Below, piece by piece: positions 12,369 to 25,145 of a stretch of DNA of 64,000 nt. The translations under genes were made by a program, and so were the position numbers. Positions within the stretch are counted from its first letter, which is position 1, and every line of letters starts with the position of its first letter. The DNA is from Vicia villosa (Eukaryota > Streptophyta > Magnoliopsida > Fabales > Fabaceae). The stretch lies in contig NW_026705443.1 in NCBI RefSeq assembly GCF_029867415.1, positions 124,001 to 188,000 on the forward strand, written 5' to 3'. The notes below the pieces were generated by a model. The model made no database searches. It worked only from the letters and a program-made list of their open reading frames with translations, and was not told the origin of the DNA.

Positions 12369-12795
12369 TAGGTAGTCTTCTTTAAGAAAAATCGCACGAT
12401 CCTTTCTAGGAACCTTTTCAGGTAGTCTTCTTTAAGACAAATCATCGATCCTTTTTAGGAACCTCTTCAGGTAGTCTTCTTCAAGACATCGCTTTTCTAA
12501 AAACCTTTCTAGGTAGTCTTTTCTAAAGACATTCATCATCCCTTCCAAGAACCTTTTTAGGTAGTCCTTTTTAAGACATATTTCAGCCTTTCCAGGTGGT
12601 CTTCTTTAAGACAAATTTCTATACTTTCTAAGAACCTTTTTTGGTAGTCTTTTAAGACATTGTTCAACCTTTCCAGGTAGTCTTCTTTAAGACATTCCTC
12701 ATCCTTGATGAAAGCCTTTTCAGGTAGTCTTCTTCAAGACAAATTTTCATATCCTTGCTAAAAACCTTTTCAGGTAGTCTTATAGAAGACATTAT
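12369..12795 (+). repeat. Degenerate AGGTAGTCTT...AAGAC hairpin array in E1
   Basis: About ten units of roughly 40-60 bp, each with AGGTAGTCTT followed within a few bases by AAGACA, so that AGTCTT and AAGAC(T) can pair. Further copies are near 14060. The same word, in reverse complement, forms the exact 35-bp array of E3 (50822-51245). Confidence 0.75.
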
Positions 12796-13113
12796 TTCGT
12801 TCCACTCATTACATCAATCAACATATGCATAAGCATTATCCACATACATAAACATTACCAAGCCGGCATAAGCATAGCCGAGGTATAGGTGCAAATATGG
12901 TTTAAATAAAGTTCAATGGGCTTAAGGAGATAAAATCTTGGGATTGCATCAGCATACAGGCATACACATTAACATTACAAAGGGTCTATGCATATGCATA
13001 TACATGGGCCATATACACTCATCAACTTAACTTTGTGCGTACAATACGCAACACCAGGTTATTGGGTTCTCATACTTCTAACAGTCTGCGGAAATGTCAA
13101 GAAATTTATACAG

Positions 13114-13955
13114 GAGAGTTTGCGATAACCCTCGCCAAATGATCCTATTGTTGCAGGTGAGTTTGCGATAACCCTAGCAAATAATCCTAATGGTGCAGGT
13201 GAGTTCGCTATAACCCTAGCAAATGATCTTAATGGTGCAGGTGAGTTTGCTATAACCGTAGCAAATGATCCTATTGGTGCAGGTGAGTTTGCTATAACCA
13301 TAGCAAATAATCCTATTGGTGCAGGTAAGTTTGCTATAACCGTAGCAAATGATCCTATTGGTGCAGGTGAGTTTGCTATAACCGTAGCAAATGATCCTAT
13401 TGGTGCAGGTGAGTTTGCTATAACCATAGCAAATAATCCTATTGGTGCAGGTAAGTTTGTTATAACCGTAGCAAATGATCCTATTGGTGCAGGTGAGTTT
13501 GCGATAACCCTCGCAAATGATCCTACTGGTGCAGGTGAGTTTGCTATAACCCTAGCAATGATCCTAATGGTGAAGGTGGATTTGCTATAACCCTAGCAAA
13601 TAATCCTAATGGTGCAGGTGAGTTGCTATAACCCTAGCAATGATTCTAATGGTGCAGGTGGATTTGCTATAACCCTAGCAAATAATCCTAATGGTGCAGG
13701 TGAGTTTGCTATAACCCTAGCAAATGATCCTAATGGTGCAGGTGAGTTTGCTATAACCCTAGCAAATAATCCTAATGGTGCAGGTGAGTTTGCTATAACC
13801 CTAGCAAATGATACTAATAGTGCAGGTGAGTTTGCTATAACCCTAGCAAACAATCCTAATGGGGCAGGTGAGTTTGCTATAACCGTAGCAAATGATCCTA
13901 TTGGTACAGGTGAGTTTGCTATAATCATAGGAAATGATCCTATTGGTGCAGGGAT
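13114..13955. repeat. 42-bp tandem repeat, about 20 copies, in E1 3' part
   Basis: Unit containing GGTGCAGGTGAGTTTGCT and ATAACCCTAGCAAAT with period 42 (for example GGTGCA at 13693 and 13735). Because 42 is divisible by three, long open frames appear on both strands (13059-13427 minus, 13609-14013 plus, 13626-13928 minus); none is likely to be a gene. Tandem repeats before the 3' LTR are known from legume Ty3/gypsy elements. Confidence 0.93.
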
Positions 13956-14611
13956 TTATTTTCCCATATCAGGATTTTCTACACGGAGTTATCAATACAT
14001 TTCAACCACATAGTGGTCATTCTACAATCAAATGAATATTCCATCCTTTTCAGGAACCTTTCGAGGCAGTCTTCTTTAAGGCATATTCCATTCTTTTCAG
14101 GAATCTTTCCAGGCACACGGGGTTTCACGAAAGGTACTTCAATAGGGTTTATCACGTGAGTCCCTCGGCAGTGATATTCTCCAAAACATCATCAATAACA
14201 CACAAAGATTTTATTTTTCTTTTTCAAAGTTACTAACATACTTCAACTAACATAACTAACAATCATAAATCATTCAATTGCATACCTCATTCATACATAG
14301 TGCATACACATGCATTGCTCTCATTTATTTTGAGAAGCTCACTGCATCATACATCGCAAGCATCATAACATTGCTTAAAATTCAGGTTGCCTTTTTAGGC
14401 CGTGCTACAATCAAAACACAGTGGTTCCTTCCAGAAAGCATCTGTTTCACACTCTGAAAAAGGGTGTTTACCCTGGGGGGCATCTGTAAGCCCATCTCCT
14501 ACGGAATTTCTTCCCATGCAAATTTTAGGGCATTTCAGTGTCCAATCATCTTCTACCTTTAGATCACGATAGGCAGACGTGCCTATCCGACTCTTCGGGT
14601 TTAAGAAGATT

Positions 14612-14624
14612 GAACAGGGGCAGC
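14612..14624 (+). other. E1 polypurine tract region
   Basis: GAACAGGGGCAGC directly before the 3' LTR start at 14625. The same 13 bases precede the 3' LTRs of E2 and E3. Confidence 0.8.
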
Positions 14625-17072
14625 TGTCATACCCCAAAATTTGCCCGATCAATTCATGTCTTTTAGTTCATCAAGGGTCCAAATTAAGAGTCATAGGGTT
14701 TGACATTCCTATTGTCAAACCCACCCTCTTATAAAATACCCTGAGTTAAAACGGGGTGAAATTAACAAGTATCTTGGGTCCAAACATTTGGCACATCTGT
14801 CTCAGGCTGGGATCATGTTTGGGGATATTCCGATGGGTTTTATTTTCAAAAAAAATATATTTAATTGGTAAGGTATTGATTTAGTTCTATTAGTATTTAA
14901 TTTTGCTAAATGTTTATTATTAATATCATTACTAATATTAGGATTATCATTTGGGTTTTTATTATGATAAAATTATTATTTGTTTAATTATTTATAAGTA
15001 TTATTAATTATCAGGATTAGGATTTTTTATTATTATTATTAGAATTATTATTATTGTAATTTTTCATTATTATTTTTTATCATTTGATTTCTTTTAGTTA
15101 AATAAAAAATATATATATTAGTATTTTAATGCTATTTTATTGCTACTATTAAGTATTATCATTAGGTTATTAAAATAAATAAAAAAAAGAAGAAAGAAAC
15201 AAACCAAATTGGCCATGCTGTACAAGCTGTTCACGTTTTCACAGGAAAAAAGGACCATATTTGCAAGCCTTCCAATATCACTCCAAATCTTCAACAAATA
15301 TTGCAACAAATCCCAATCATCCTTAACCTCACTCAATCAACATTTAATCTAATTTAAATCAAGAATTAATTGTCAAAACCTAGACTGATGCCATATATAT
15401 AGAGATAAGGATTGTAGGTGAAGGGGGGTGGAAATCGGCAAGGAAGACCCGAAACCGAGACAATTTTTCGTGAAAAAAAACGATTTCGTGCTTATAGCTT
15501 GGGACGAATTCAGGGACTTTTGAAGGTTTAAAATACGATCTTGGATCTTGCCTGAAGATATACAACCTGTCACAAGGCTCCAGCACCTCCAGAATCGCGT
15601 CGTTGGCATTCATAATTTGGACGAGTTCTTTAAGCTTCGATTTCATGCACACGCGTATTGTTGATACAATTTGATTATATATCTGCGCTAGTGATGATAT
15701 TCTAATGCTAGCTGTATAGTTTAATTGAGCTTTTGCTGCAGTTTGAACCATCCACCATTATTAGGGTTCATAACCTTCAAAAGGGGGTTTTTGAAGAGAA
15801 GCGATTTCACGTTAAATTAATGTGGCCAATGGATTCGTGAAGATATGTTTATATAGTCTGGGTTATTTTCTTGCATTTTTTGACAATGATTTACAGGTTT
15901 TTTTGAGAAGGGAGTTCTACGGCAACGGTTAAAACCGTGGGCATATGTCTGTAACTTTTTCCAGAAATTCTACGGGTTAAAGACAAAGCTGGGTGCGCAG
16001 CTTTTCATTTAAAATTTTAAACAAAGTCTATTTGTTATATTGGATACGCTTCCACATCAGCGTGAAGTACTTGGCCGGATTGGTTGAAGTGCCTTGGTGA
16101 TAGCTAAAAGGACCTGGGTTCGATCCCCAGGTCAGGTGTGTTCTTTTCCTTTTTATTCTTAACTTATTTTGTTATAATCAATTGGTAAATCCTATGCTGC
16201 GCATCCCCTACGGACCATCGTGCGTCCCTACACGGAGACCACAGGATTACACCTGTATTCAGATCTAAGGGATAAGAAGACAGAGCTCTACCATGGAGCT
16301 TCAAAAGGCTGTAACACAGGATTTCTGCCCAGGTTTCTTTATTATTATTATTTATTTATTTATTTATTTTGTCTAATTATTTAAATTGAATTAATTATGT
16401 TTAGTTTAATTAATTAATTAGAATTAGGATTAGAATAAATTAGGATTAGGCTAGTATTTAGGATTATCCCGATTATCTTTCCGGTTATTTCCTTGATTAA
16501 TTCGAGTTAATTAATTTTAATCAACTGTAATTATAAAACAATAAAAAACTCTAAAGAAAAAAGGTTATATGCATTAGGGTTTGCCCGATCCCATTGCCCA
16601 TTTGGAGAAACATTAACCTTCGATTAATTCTCTCCTCGACCCGACTAAATCTATTAGTCGCATTAGACGAGAGATAAAAAAATATATAATTTAAAATACA
16701 TTTAATTTGCTGCTCACGACGATCGAATCTATCTATCAGAGTAACCAGCAATGCCCCTTTAATCCGTTGACTATAATGATCAAACCTATTGATCATCGCA
16801 ACTAACAGTGACATATTAAACCAGGGCTGTACGCCCAAATCTAAAACACACTAAACCACGCCACTACGGATTTTCAACCCTTCAACATTGCGATGTTCAC
16901 AACTACGATAAGGTAATTCAAAATACCTTCGAACTTCGCATTTCAAAAAACTACGACAGGCCATTCAAAAGGCCTTCAAACAACCTCATACTAATTCAAA
17001 GGCGTACAACCCTGTGCCCGAACTACGTTGACTCTGATTCTCCATAAGGAGATACGTAGGCACTTGGAAAAC
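14625..17072 (+). repeat. E1 3' LTR, first part (interrupted by E2)
   Basis: Matches 5047-7465 closely. Position 17068-17072 (AAAAC) corresponds to ATAAC in the 5' LTR and is the left, mutated target duplication of E2. The LTR resumes at 28874. At about 15209-15251 it has a block absent from the 5' LTR (see findings). Confidence 0.92.
16066..16147 (+). other. tRNA-like module in E1 3' LTR
   Basis: A-box-like TGGCCGGATTGG at 16072-16083 and a canonical B box GGTTCGATCCC at 16117-16127, inside a T-arm-like stem with a 7-nt loop. A T-run follows within about 20 nt. Confidence 0.62.
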
Positions 17073-17126
17073 TGTCATACCCCAAAATTTGCCCGCATAT
17101 ATTTGCAAATGTCGTATTATTTCGAA

Positions 17127-17215
17127 TAAGTGGCATAACACAGTTGGTAAGGAATTGGGGTTAAATGGTACAAGAGTGAGAGGTCCCGGGCTCGATCCCC
17201 ATTTCTAACTTTTCT
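17127..17215 (+). other. tRNA-like module in E2 5' LTR
   Basis: A-box-like TAACACAGTTGG at 17136-17147 (11 of 12 to the TRGCNNARYNGG consensus), B-box-like GGCTCGATCCC at 17189-17199, with short T-stem pairing GGG/CCC around the loop, and a TTTT run about 10 nt later. It lies about 60 nt from the LTR start. The copy in the 3' LTR (25200-25290) is unchanged in these boxes. Confidence 0.62.
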
Positions 17216-17527
17216 CCGTTTTATTCGTTTTTTATTTTAGTTCTAATTTCATTTTTATTTATTTAAAAATCACAAAAATTGCATTTTTATTATTTTAATA
17301 TTCAATTTTCGTTTTTTACTATTTAAGCATTAATTTTTTAAGTTTTTCATTTTTATTCATAAAAATACACAAAAAAAAAAAAATTAAAATATAAAAAGAT
17401 TGAAAAAGATTTTACACTTTTTTTTAATTGATTAAATATAGTCATAAGTCTCTAATCAGATAATTTTGGGCCTTTGAATTATTTCAATTAGTTTTGGTTC
17501 ATGCATTTTTAACCTAATTTTTTTTTG

Positions 17528-17536
17528 TATATATAA
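17528..17536 (+). promoter_or_regulatory. Putative TATA box of E2 5' LTR
   Basis: TATATATAA followed by CAACAACGAAGACC, a plausible Pol II start context. The same box is at 25602-25610 in the 3' LTR. No transcript evidence. Confidence 0.5.
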
Positions 17537-20500
17537 CAACAACGAAGACCTTATTTGGGGGAGATTTTTTGTCTCAACCCTTATGCCAGCCCCTCACACG
17601 TATAGCACACGACGATTAATTTGTTCTTCGCACAGTAAATCTCATTGTTAACAATAACAACCTGTACAAAATCATCATCCAATAACCTCCATGTCAATAC
17701 CATGACATCACAAAACTCATAAACTTACAATAACCTGTAACAAAATAATATAGTATGTCGTCTTTGTTTTTTCTTTACTTTTATCAGTACAACCATCTTG
17801 TTGAGGAATCCGAAAACAAACATTTACGATACCGATACCGACACCAGCAGCTACACGCAGCTACAACAACATCTGCAGTGTCGACATCTTATCGCTAATC
17901 CGCAGCTTCGATAAACAATTGATCCATAACTTTTTTTTGTTTTTCATTGATACTATCTAATCATGCTATTGTTGTTGTTCCCATGTGATTTCAGCAGTAA
18001 TAAAACACAGGTTGGAGAAAGAAGACTCAAAACAAATCCCACCCGATCCAGATTTGAACCGCCATAGCCATGCCATTATACTACAAACGAGCGCACAGCA
18101 CAAAATCGGAAACGCCTCCGACTGCTAGATCCGGTCACATCCACCGCCGTTGATTCATCGCTGGTAAGTCTTGATGCCGTTTCTGCTATTGATTTCATTT
18201 GGTTTGGGTTCTGATGCTATTTGTTAATATTTGTTTTCTAATGGCTTTGTTTGAATCATTACCAATTTGCTTGTTCTAAGAAAAATAAAGGAAAAAGGAT
18301 ATGTGTGGTTTGTGTCGGTACCGAAGCGTGAGCGAGAAAGCATGAATTTGGGAAAAGTGGTTTTAGAAAATTGCTTCAATTTCCTTTTTTTTTACTATTG
18401 TTTTATTTATCTATCTTTCTAATTTTCTTTTCATGAAAAGTGACGTCAAAAGAACAGGGGTGTGTATCTCCACATGCTGTTGCATTTTTTCTTATTCATT
18501 TCCAATAAAAACTATCTCATTAGTCTCTTATTAAAAATTAAAAAAAAATGGTGATTTAGATTTTATTTTTCAATATTACAAATACAAAAAAAAAGATTTG
18601 GTTAGTTAGATTGATCAAATTAATTTTTAGGTAAGATATGTAATTAGATTAATCATTTACTTAGGTTAATTAACATAATTTTTTTTATTATTAATTCACA
18701 AATAAAAAACACCAAAATATTTCCTCTATATTTTAATTAGGTTGAGTATGTAACTTGTAAATATTCGACAATTTGTATATCTATTGTTACTAACATTTTC
18801 TTGTTTGTGTGAGGTACTATCATCGTGAGCATTGGACAATTTTGCAGACATTCACAGCTTATGCATGCGTGGATTAATCTAACATTTCAGGGTCTGCAGT
18901 CCCAGATCAATCAAACGCCAGATCCTGCGTTCAGGAAAGGAAGCTCCATCCTGTGCGCCCTCAGCCAGCAACACGTGATCGCAGCTAAGTTTTTCAGCTT
19001 TTTTATTTTATTTTTTTATCACATAACTTCCTTTTAATTAAGTTAATTTTTCTTTAATTACTAAATACTTTTCAATTCTTTTTTATGTATTTACTAAAGT
19101 CAATATTTTTATGAGGATATTTATTTTATTTATTTACCGAAAACTCGATTTTTTCATGATTTTATCAATAATTAATTTTTTTAAACATTAACAAATTATT
19201 ATTTGGTACATACTTTTAATTAATTAGTTAATAAAAAATTAATAATTAGTTTTTAGTTTGTTAACCTCGAGTCATTTATAAACCTTAGAATCTTGGTAGG
19301 TGTTGTCCACTAACGCATTTTATGCCTTACAAACCTCTTTTTAGGTCACAATAAGTTTTCTTGGGTTTGAAAACCTTTCAGGGTTCATAAACCTTTTTAG
19401 GATTTGTAGATCATTCATACACTAACCTTTTTCTGTTGTTGTTCAAATTTTCAGGGTTAATCAAGATTCTTCCGACTACGCGCCATGCCAATCAAGAAGC
19501 TAAGTTTCTAAACCTTTGTTATTTATTTATTTCGTTTTAATATTATTTTAATTTTTATTTTTCCAGTTAGGATCTATTTTCAAATGCCCATGAATCTCTC
19601 CTACACTCACTGCTTTCTTTTCCTTTGTCAATTCTCCAATGGTCAGGGTCAATGCTTCTCATGCTCAAGGCAAAACTCTGCCCATCAACCTTCATTAATC
19701 GAAGCTAAAGGTTCGTCGAGTTGCCAAAGCTACGGATATTGGTAACCCTAAACCTTAACCTTTATATTTTTCTTCGTTTATTATTACTTATGTCAAACCC
19801 TTTTAAGGGATCCGCTGGTTTCTTATTCCCTTCCCCCACTATTATGTAACTGTTTACTGGTTGTATTGTTTGGCCTTTAAGGCACTTAAATTATATTATT
19901 ATATTATTATTGTGTGGTTAGTAATGTAGGGAGTGACAAGATTAATTAATCAAACGTTAGATCACTAACAAGATAAAATATTCGAATACAACCACGTGAT
20001 TGTTGCACCCACACACCTTTAGGGTAATCCCTCTGGTTGCCTTTGTTTCCTGTTGCCTTGTTGCCTTTAAGTGTACTAAATAGTCAAAGTCCCTCGATTA
20101 CGAGGATACCTAAAGCAAAACAAAATGTTGCCCTAAGTTCATTATCATCAATTCTGCCCCTCGAAGCTGCCTCGGTAAAAACATGATGATTGTCCCAATT
20201 GCTAAGGTATCCTCGCATGATGCCTAAAAAGATTAATGACTATTATATCCTTCCCTTAGACTACCTGCCCTCTTTATGGCATGGGACAGTCTTATGGCGA
20301 ACGATTACTCGATGACCCTTAAACATCCAATTGAAAGACTTCCTGCCCTTTATGGCATGGATAGATCCTTTCGCCTCGAAAAGCTAAAAGAACGAATTTT
20401 CAAACTTAGGGTAGTTGCTACTAATTGCTCGCTCTTTTCAAATTCAAATTAAAAATACTTTTCCAACTCAATTTCAAATACTTTCAAAACAAGGCTACGC

Positions 20501-20798
20501 TTATTTACAAGCTAAAGTCCTTGGACAAAGTTTTTACTTTTTTACACACTGCTCTTTTCAAACAAATCAAACAAACAAAGTGAGCTAAGCAATTAAGAGC
20601 CCATGGATAACCATGGATGCAAAGGGTGCCTTACACCTTCCCTTTGTATAACTTACCCCCCGAACTCAAAATCTTTTTAAAAGGTCTTTTCCTGTTCTTT
20701 TAGCCTTTCCTAAAATTGGATAAAATAAAAGTCGGTGGCGACTCTTGCTTACCGCAACATTTTCATTATTAAAAAGTCAGTTCACCGTATTACAGAAC

Positions 20799-20815
20799 TG
20801 GCGACTCTGCTGGGG
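20799..20815 (+). other. E2 primer binding site, tRNA-Arg
   Basis: TGGCGACTCTGCTGGGG, 4 nt after the LTR end; identical to the sites of E1 and E3. Confidence 0.88.
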
Positions 20816-21455
20816 ATGCTTTCGAATAAAAGAGGGGTTACCTTAAAGTTTAGGATCACTTCAATAATTGTTTGTTTGTTTGTTTTATTTTTCAAGGTTG
20901 TTTTGGGTATCGAATGGAAGATGAATCCTACACCCGGATTCGAGTGCACCTTAAGATAGGAGCGGCATAGTCATGGAGACCCCCCTTTTGCATGCTTGGG
21001 GTTGGTCAAAATGAAGTTCGCACTTGAGTTAGGCCTCCACTGGTTATTGTGTACCTCTTTTGCATGAGAGAGGTTTATGCATGTATCTTTGGGTGCGTCG
21101 GAGCTCAAGGACCTTTAGTCACCTCTAACCCATCTTGGCCTTTAGGAACGTAGTGGGGGGACTACTCTTGATGCATGTTAAGGGCATAGTCGCTACCCGA
21201 TACTACAACTCAGATAGGTTCTCTCTCAAAGTATCATTGCGTGGTATGCATGTACCATGTTCGAGGGTGCTTTAGAGGGGCTAACAATTCTGAGTAACTT
21301 GGTAGAACCCGTCGCTGATATCATCCTTATCCTTAGAAGTACCTTTGGGGAAGGGTAGTCACCTGGTCATACTTCATGCAAGCCTTTAAACTTAAGGACT
21401 CTTGTGTGACTTGCTTGTTATCTAACCTTTTTGTTTCATCGCAAGATTTGCTTGT

Positions 21456-21531
21456 AGGACATCTCGTCCTCATTATCTTATGCTCTAACCTTTATTTCCT
21501 TGCAGGGTCCTCCTGTAGGACATCTCGTCCT
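21456..21531 (+). other. Paired GGAC/GTCC stem-loops after the E2 primer site
   Basis: AGGAC-ATCTC-GTCCT occurs at 21456-21470 and again at 21517-21531, preceded each time by a TTGTAGG or CTGTAGG word. E3 has GGAC...GTCC at almost the same distance from its primer site (about 640 nt). Confidence 0.55.
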
Positions 21532-22019
21532 TATGACCTTATGCTTTACTTAATGCATTGCATCTGCATGGCATCATGACATCATAAGCATAACATGATT
21601 TAACTAATCCTTTCAAGGATCTTAGGGATTTAGGGCGCACAATTTCAGGTACCTCTATCAAGGGTTGATCTCCCAATCAAGGGACAAGAGGATTTATTTT
21701 CCTCTAGCCACATACCTTCCGATTCAAAGGTTTAGCACCTAACAAGGGGCAAGAGGATTTACTTTCCTCTGGCCATGTATCTTCAAATTCCGAAGTATCC
21801 CGAATCAGAGGCGATGACCCACTCGATATGGTGAGCTCGATTCTCAAAGAAGGACGTTCAAAGACGAAAGTCAGAAATCTTCAGACGAAGACGCAACCAA
21901 CCTAAATTTCCTATAGATCCTTGAAAATATTGCATTTGCATTCATAACATCACATAGAACTAACTTTTCCTTTCAGGTCGACCAACTGGTCAGACAGATA
22001 CCATCAACAAATCAATCTC

Positions 22020-22370
22020 TATCAGATGAACATTCTGGAAGCTTGACCTCCAGACTTCTGAAACGTTCCGATCAGATATACATTCCGGAAGCTCGAACCC
22101 CGGACATTCTGAAAGTTCCAATCAGATGAACATTCTGGAAGCTTGACCTCCAGACTTCTGAAACGTTCCGATCAGATATACATTCCGGAAGCTCGAACCC
22201 CGGACATTCTGAAAGTTCCAATCAGATGAACATTCTGGAAGCTTGACCCCCAGACTTCTGAAACATTCCGATCAGATATACACTCCGGAAGCTCGAACCT
22301 CGGACGTTCTGAAACATTCTTATCAGATACACATTCTGGAAGCTCGAACCCCGGATACTCTGAATTTCTA
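22020..22370. repeat. 50-bp tandem repeat (100-bp dimers) in E2
   Basis: ATCAGATGAACATTCTGG recurs at 22021, 22121 and 22221, with a related half-unit (ATCAGATATACATTCCGG) between, giving a 100-bp dimer of two 50-bp units and about seven units overall. Confidence 0.9.
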
Positions 22371-23353
22371 CACCAGTTCCACAACAACGACGCAAGCCAG
22401 ATGCACCTAAGCGTCGTTGGCTCACGCATTACAACATCTATTGAAGATCAAATTGATTACTCTGAGGGATGCTCCTAAGAATTCTAACACCTCCACCCCT
22501 GGATATAAATTCAATGAGAGATGCACGTACCATTCCAACATTCCTGGACATTACACAAACAATTCCTGGACATTACAAAAAACAATTGCTGGACATTAAA
22601 GAATAAGATTCAAGATCTGATGAATGACGGAGAAATCAAATTCGACCCTCCTGAAACACCTGTGGTGATCACCGCTCTTATGCATAGCCATGACAAGACT
22701 GATTGAGGTCTAGACGGACGAACTTCTGGATCATTAGATCTACTTTCATTTGCATATTTCTCTTCTGTTTGTTTAAACATTTGAATCATGATAGACATTA
22801 TCTGTTTTAATAATCATCATCAGTGCATTGCATATGTTTGTCTTGAATAAATTATTTCGCTATCACTCATTTTAAATTATGTCTTTACCTTGCATATGTT
22901 TTTGTGATATTCAACTCCTGCTAAGGTGTAAGCCTCTTGAGGGAGGATGACGAAAATGATACCGCAATCTCATACAATATGCTTTCGAACAGACTATGCT
23001 GACGATGTACAGGCATTGTTTCAATTCCTAAACAGTGGAGATATAAGGATGTTAATCCCTCGTCAACCCCTTTGAGCCTAAGGAGTAGAAGTTTTATTTC
23101 TTGAACAAATTAAAATCCTTGATCATAACCTGGGGCAGGGTAGTTCTCAGTTATTTTGGCTGTACATTCTATTTCAAGGGAATCATTTAGTACACCTTTC
23201 AACAAAGGTTTCAATTACAAGCGTTCATCCGCACACATCAAAGAAGTGTTGGAGACACCAATCAAAAGCCAATGATGGTTCATCAATCATTAAACAAGGC
23301 AGTCAATATCTTTCAAAAAAATGATGGAAAAAACATATACAAAGAAAAGCCTG

Positions 23354-23405
23354 CTAAGTCAAAAATCAAAAAGGTGACTTAGGCAAAAATCAAGGCATCC
23401 CGCTG
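23354..23405 (+). other. Conserved hairpin block 2 in E2
   Basis: CTAAGTCA at 23354-23361 and TGACTTAG at 23375-23382 can pair with a short loop, then GGCAAAAATCAAGGCATCCCG. Same arms as E1 and E3. Confidence 0.65.
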
Positions 23406-24599
23406 ACTGTAAGCTCAAGATAGACAGTTCAGGCAAAAGTTAGGGATATCAAAAAGATGAAAAAAAAGAGAAGTCAATAAATTCCTGAACAACACAATGT
23501 TGTAACTACCAAAAGGAAGAAGTGACTGCTGTCTCAAAAAGTGCTCTTTGCTTGTGAACCATCATCATTATCAAAAGGTGCAAAAGTCTCTTGGAACCCG
23601 AATGCATAAGTTGAATTAACTGAGCTTAGGACTGAAGAACATCACGAAGAGGGGTGGGTATAATAAAATTTTGAGCCTTTATCCTTTGTTTCTTAAACCG
23701 TGAACCAAGCCACGTTACAACCCTTGAAAGTCCTAACTGAAGCATGGTTAGTTCGAAAGCATACTGTTACAACAAAGGTATCCTGACTCCTTAAGGTTTA
23801 TCACAAATGCTGAGTCGATATTTCATTTTTACAAACATCACGTTGTTACAAATATCATGTTTTACAAATAACACACTTTTACATCTCTGGTTTTAATGTT
23901 TTTCAAAAAACTCAAGACAGACATATACATTGCATCTCATGAATTCATTATTAAGCATATTCTGCTACATAATTTCAAATGTTAGCATCAGAAAGAACTT
24001 GCACAGGGTACAACTAATGACTGAAGGTTATCCCGACAGACAAGTTTACTCCAAGACACAATGTCTCCTACGAATACAAGGGGCATGACACGTTTTGCTC
24101 AATCAATCTGGGGCAATCCAGTCAAAATTCAAAGAATCTCTCAAATGCCAAAAAGTCAAAGGCATACATCTCAAATGGGTTTCAAAATATTTCCCGATCA
24201 ATCTGGGGCAATCCAGTCAAGATTCCGAGAATCTCTCAAGGATGCCAAAAATATTCAGGGGCATGCATCCAAGTAAATCAATATGGGGCATTGTCCTGGG
24301 CCTATGATTACGAGGGGCATGACGCCAGAGTGCACATCTCATAAAGTCCTCGCGAGGCGAATCTTTCCAAGGTCCCTACCAACTGGGGCAAATCTATACA
24401 AGCCCAGTTCGACATCTTGATCAATACTCAGTGGTGTGTCCTAATCAAATCCAGGAATGGTAGGTACTATAATACTAGGGGCAACGTTCAAGACACCCAC
24501 GTCTTCCCACAAAGCTGATTTTGCAAGAACATATCCCAACAGAGTTCACACCTTCAACGCTACATATCTTTTCTCCCCAGTCAGGGTATATCAAGTTAC

Positions 24600-24925
24600 T
24601 GATCAATCCCCAAACAAACATTTCAGAGTTAAGTTGATACCTTTGACGGTTCCTTAACGACCTACTTCAGATTTAAGTCGATACCTTTGACGGTTCCTTA
24701 ATGATCTACTTTCAGATTTAAGTCGATACCTTTGACGGTTCCTTAAATGATATACTTCAGAGTTAAGTCGATACCTTTGACGGTGCCTTAACGACATACT
24801 TCAGATTTAAGTCGATACCTTTGACGGTTCCTTAAATGATATACTTCAGAGTTAAGTCGATGCCTTTGACGGTGCCTTAATAACCCAACACAGATTTGAG
24901 TCGATACCTTTGACGGTTCCTCAAC
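24600..24925. repeat. 45-bp tandem repeat in E2 3' part
   Basis: Seven or so units with GTCGATACCTTTGACGGT, spaced 44-45 bp (24678, 24722, 24767 and on). Lies about 250 bp before the polypurine tract. Confidence 0.9.
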
Positions 24926-25132
24926 ATTCAAAAAAGGGAAGACAACAAAAGCAGAAAATTCGTAACAATCCATACTCCAACAACTACCAGATGGCATCTA
25001 CAAGCCCATCTCCGACAAGAGTCCCTACTTCAAATAGGGCAAATTTCTTGGTATTCTTGTGTTCAATCATCTTCCACCTTCAGATACCGACTGGCATACA
25101 GACCACTCTACATCTTCAGGTTTAAGATAATT

Positions 25133-25145
25133 GAACAGGGGCAGC
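25133..25145 (+). other. E2 polypurine tract region
   Basis: GAACAGGGGCAGC immediately before the 3' LTR at 25146. Confidence 0.8.

Larger units (their letters stand above)
7742..14611 (+). other. E1 interior: noncoding, built of repeats and conserved blocks
   Basis: No protein family is recognisable in any frame. In order: a leader with a 160-bp tandem array (8470-9340); a segment with mixed short frames; a block containing GATGTACAGGCATT at about 10463; a hairpin block at 10904-10970; a block with AAACCGTGAACC near 11271; short repeats of AAAGGTGTGGAGA at about 11940-12090; the AGGTAGTCTT array (12369-12795); the 42-bp array (13114-13955). The blocks at 10463, 10904 and 11271 recur in E2 and E3 in the same order. 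Confidence 0.75.
17073..20794 (+). repeat. E2 5' LTR, 3722 bp
   Basis: Begins TGTCATACCCC and ends GTTCACCGTATTACA. It holds a tRNA-like module at 17127-17215, a TATA box at 17528-17536, and near its end GTCGGTGGCGACTCTTGC. No open frame resembles a protein. Confidence 0.94.
20816..25132 (+). other. E2 interior: noncoding
   Basis: No protein family recognised in any frame. It holds paired GGAC/GTCC hairpins (21456-21470 and 21517-21531), a 50-bp tandem array (about 22020-22370), conserved block 1 (about 23003-23066), hairpin block 2 (23354-23405), the AAACCGTGAACC block (about 23691-23770) and a 45-bp array (about 24600-24925). Open frames at 22172-22429, 24061-24307 and elsewhere overlap repeats or lack any protein signal. 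Confidence 0.75.

Noticed and set aside
13609..14013. Open frame of 134 codons with a repeated Ala/Asn/Gly motif
   Set aside because: By-product of the 42-bp tandem repeat, open on both strands; it has no start context and no domain.
22172..22429. Minus-strand frame of 85 codons with GSSFQNVHLI-type repeats
   Set aside because: It runs through the 50-bp tandem array of E2 and overlaps another frame there; no protein family.
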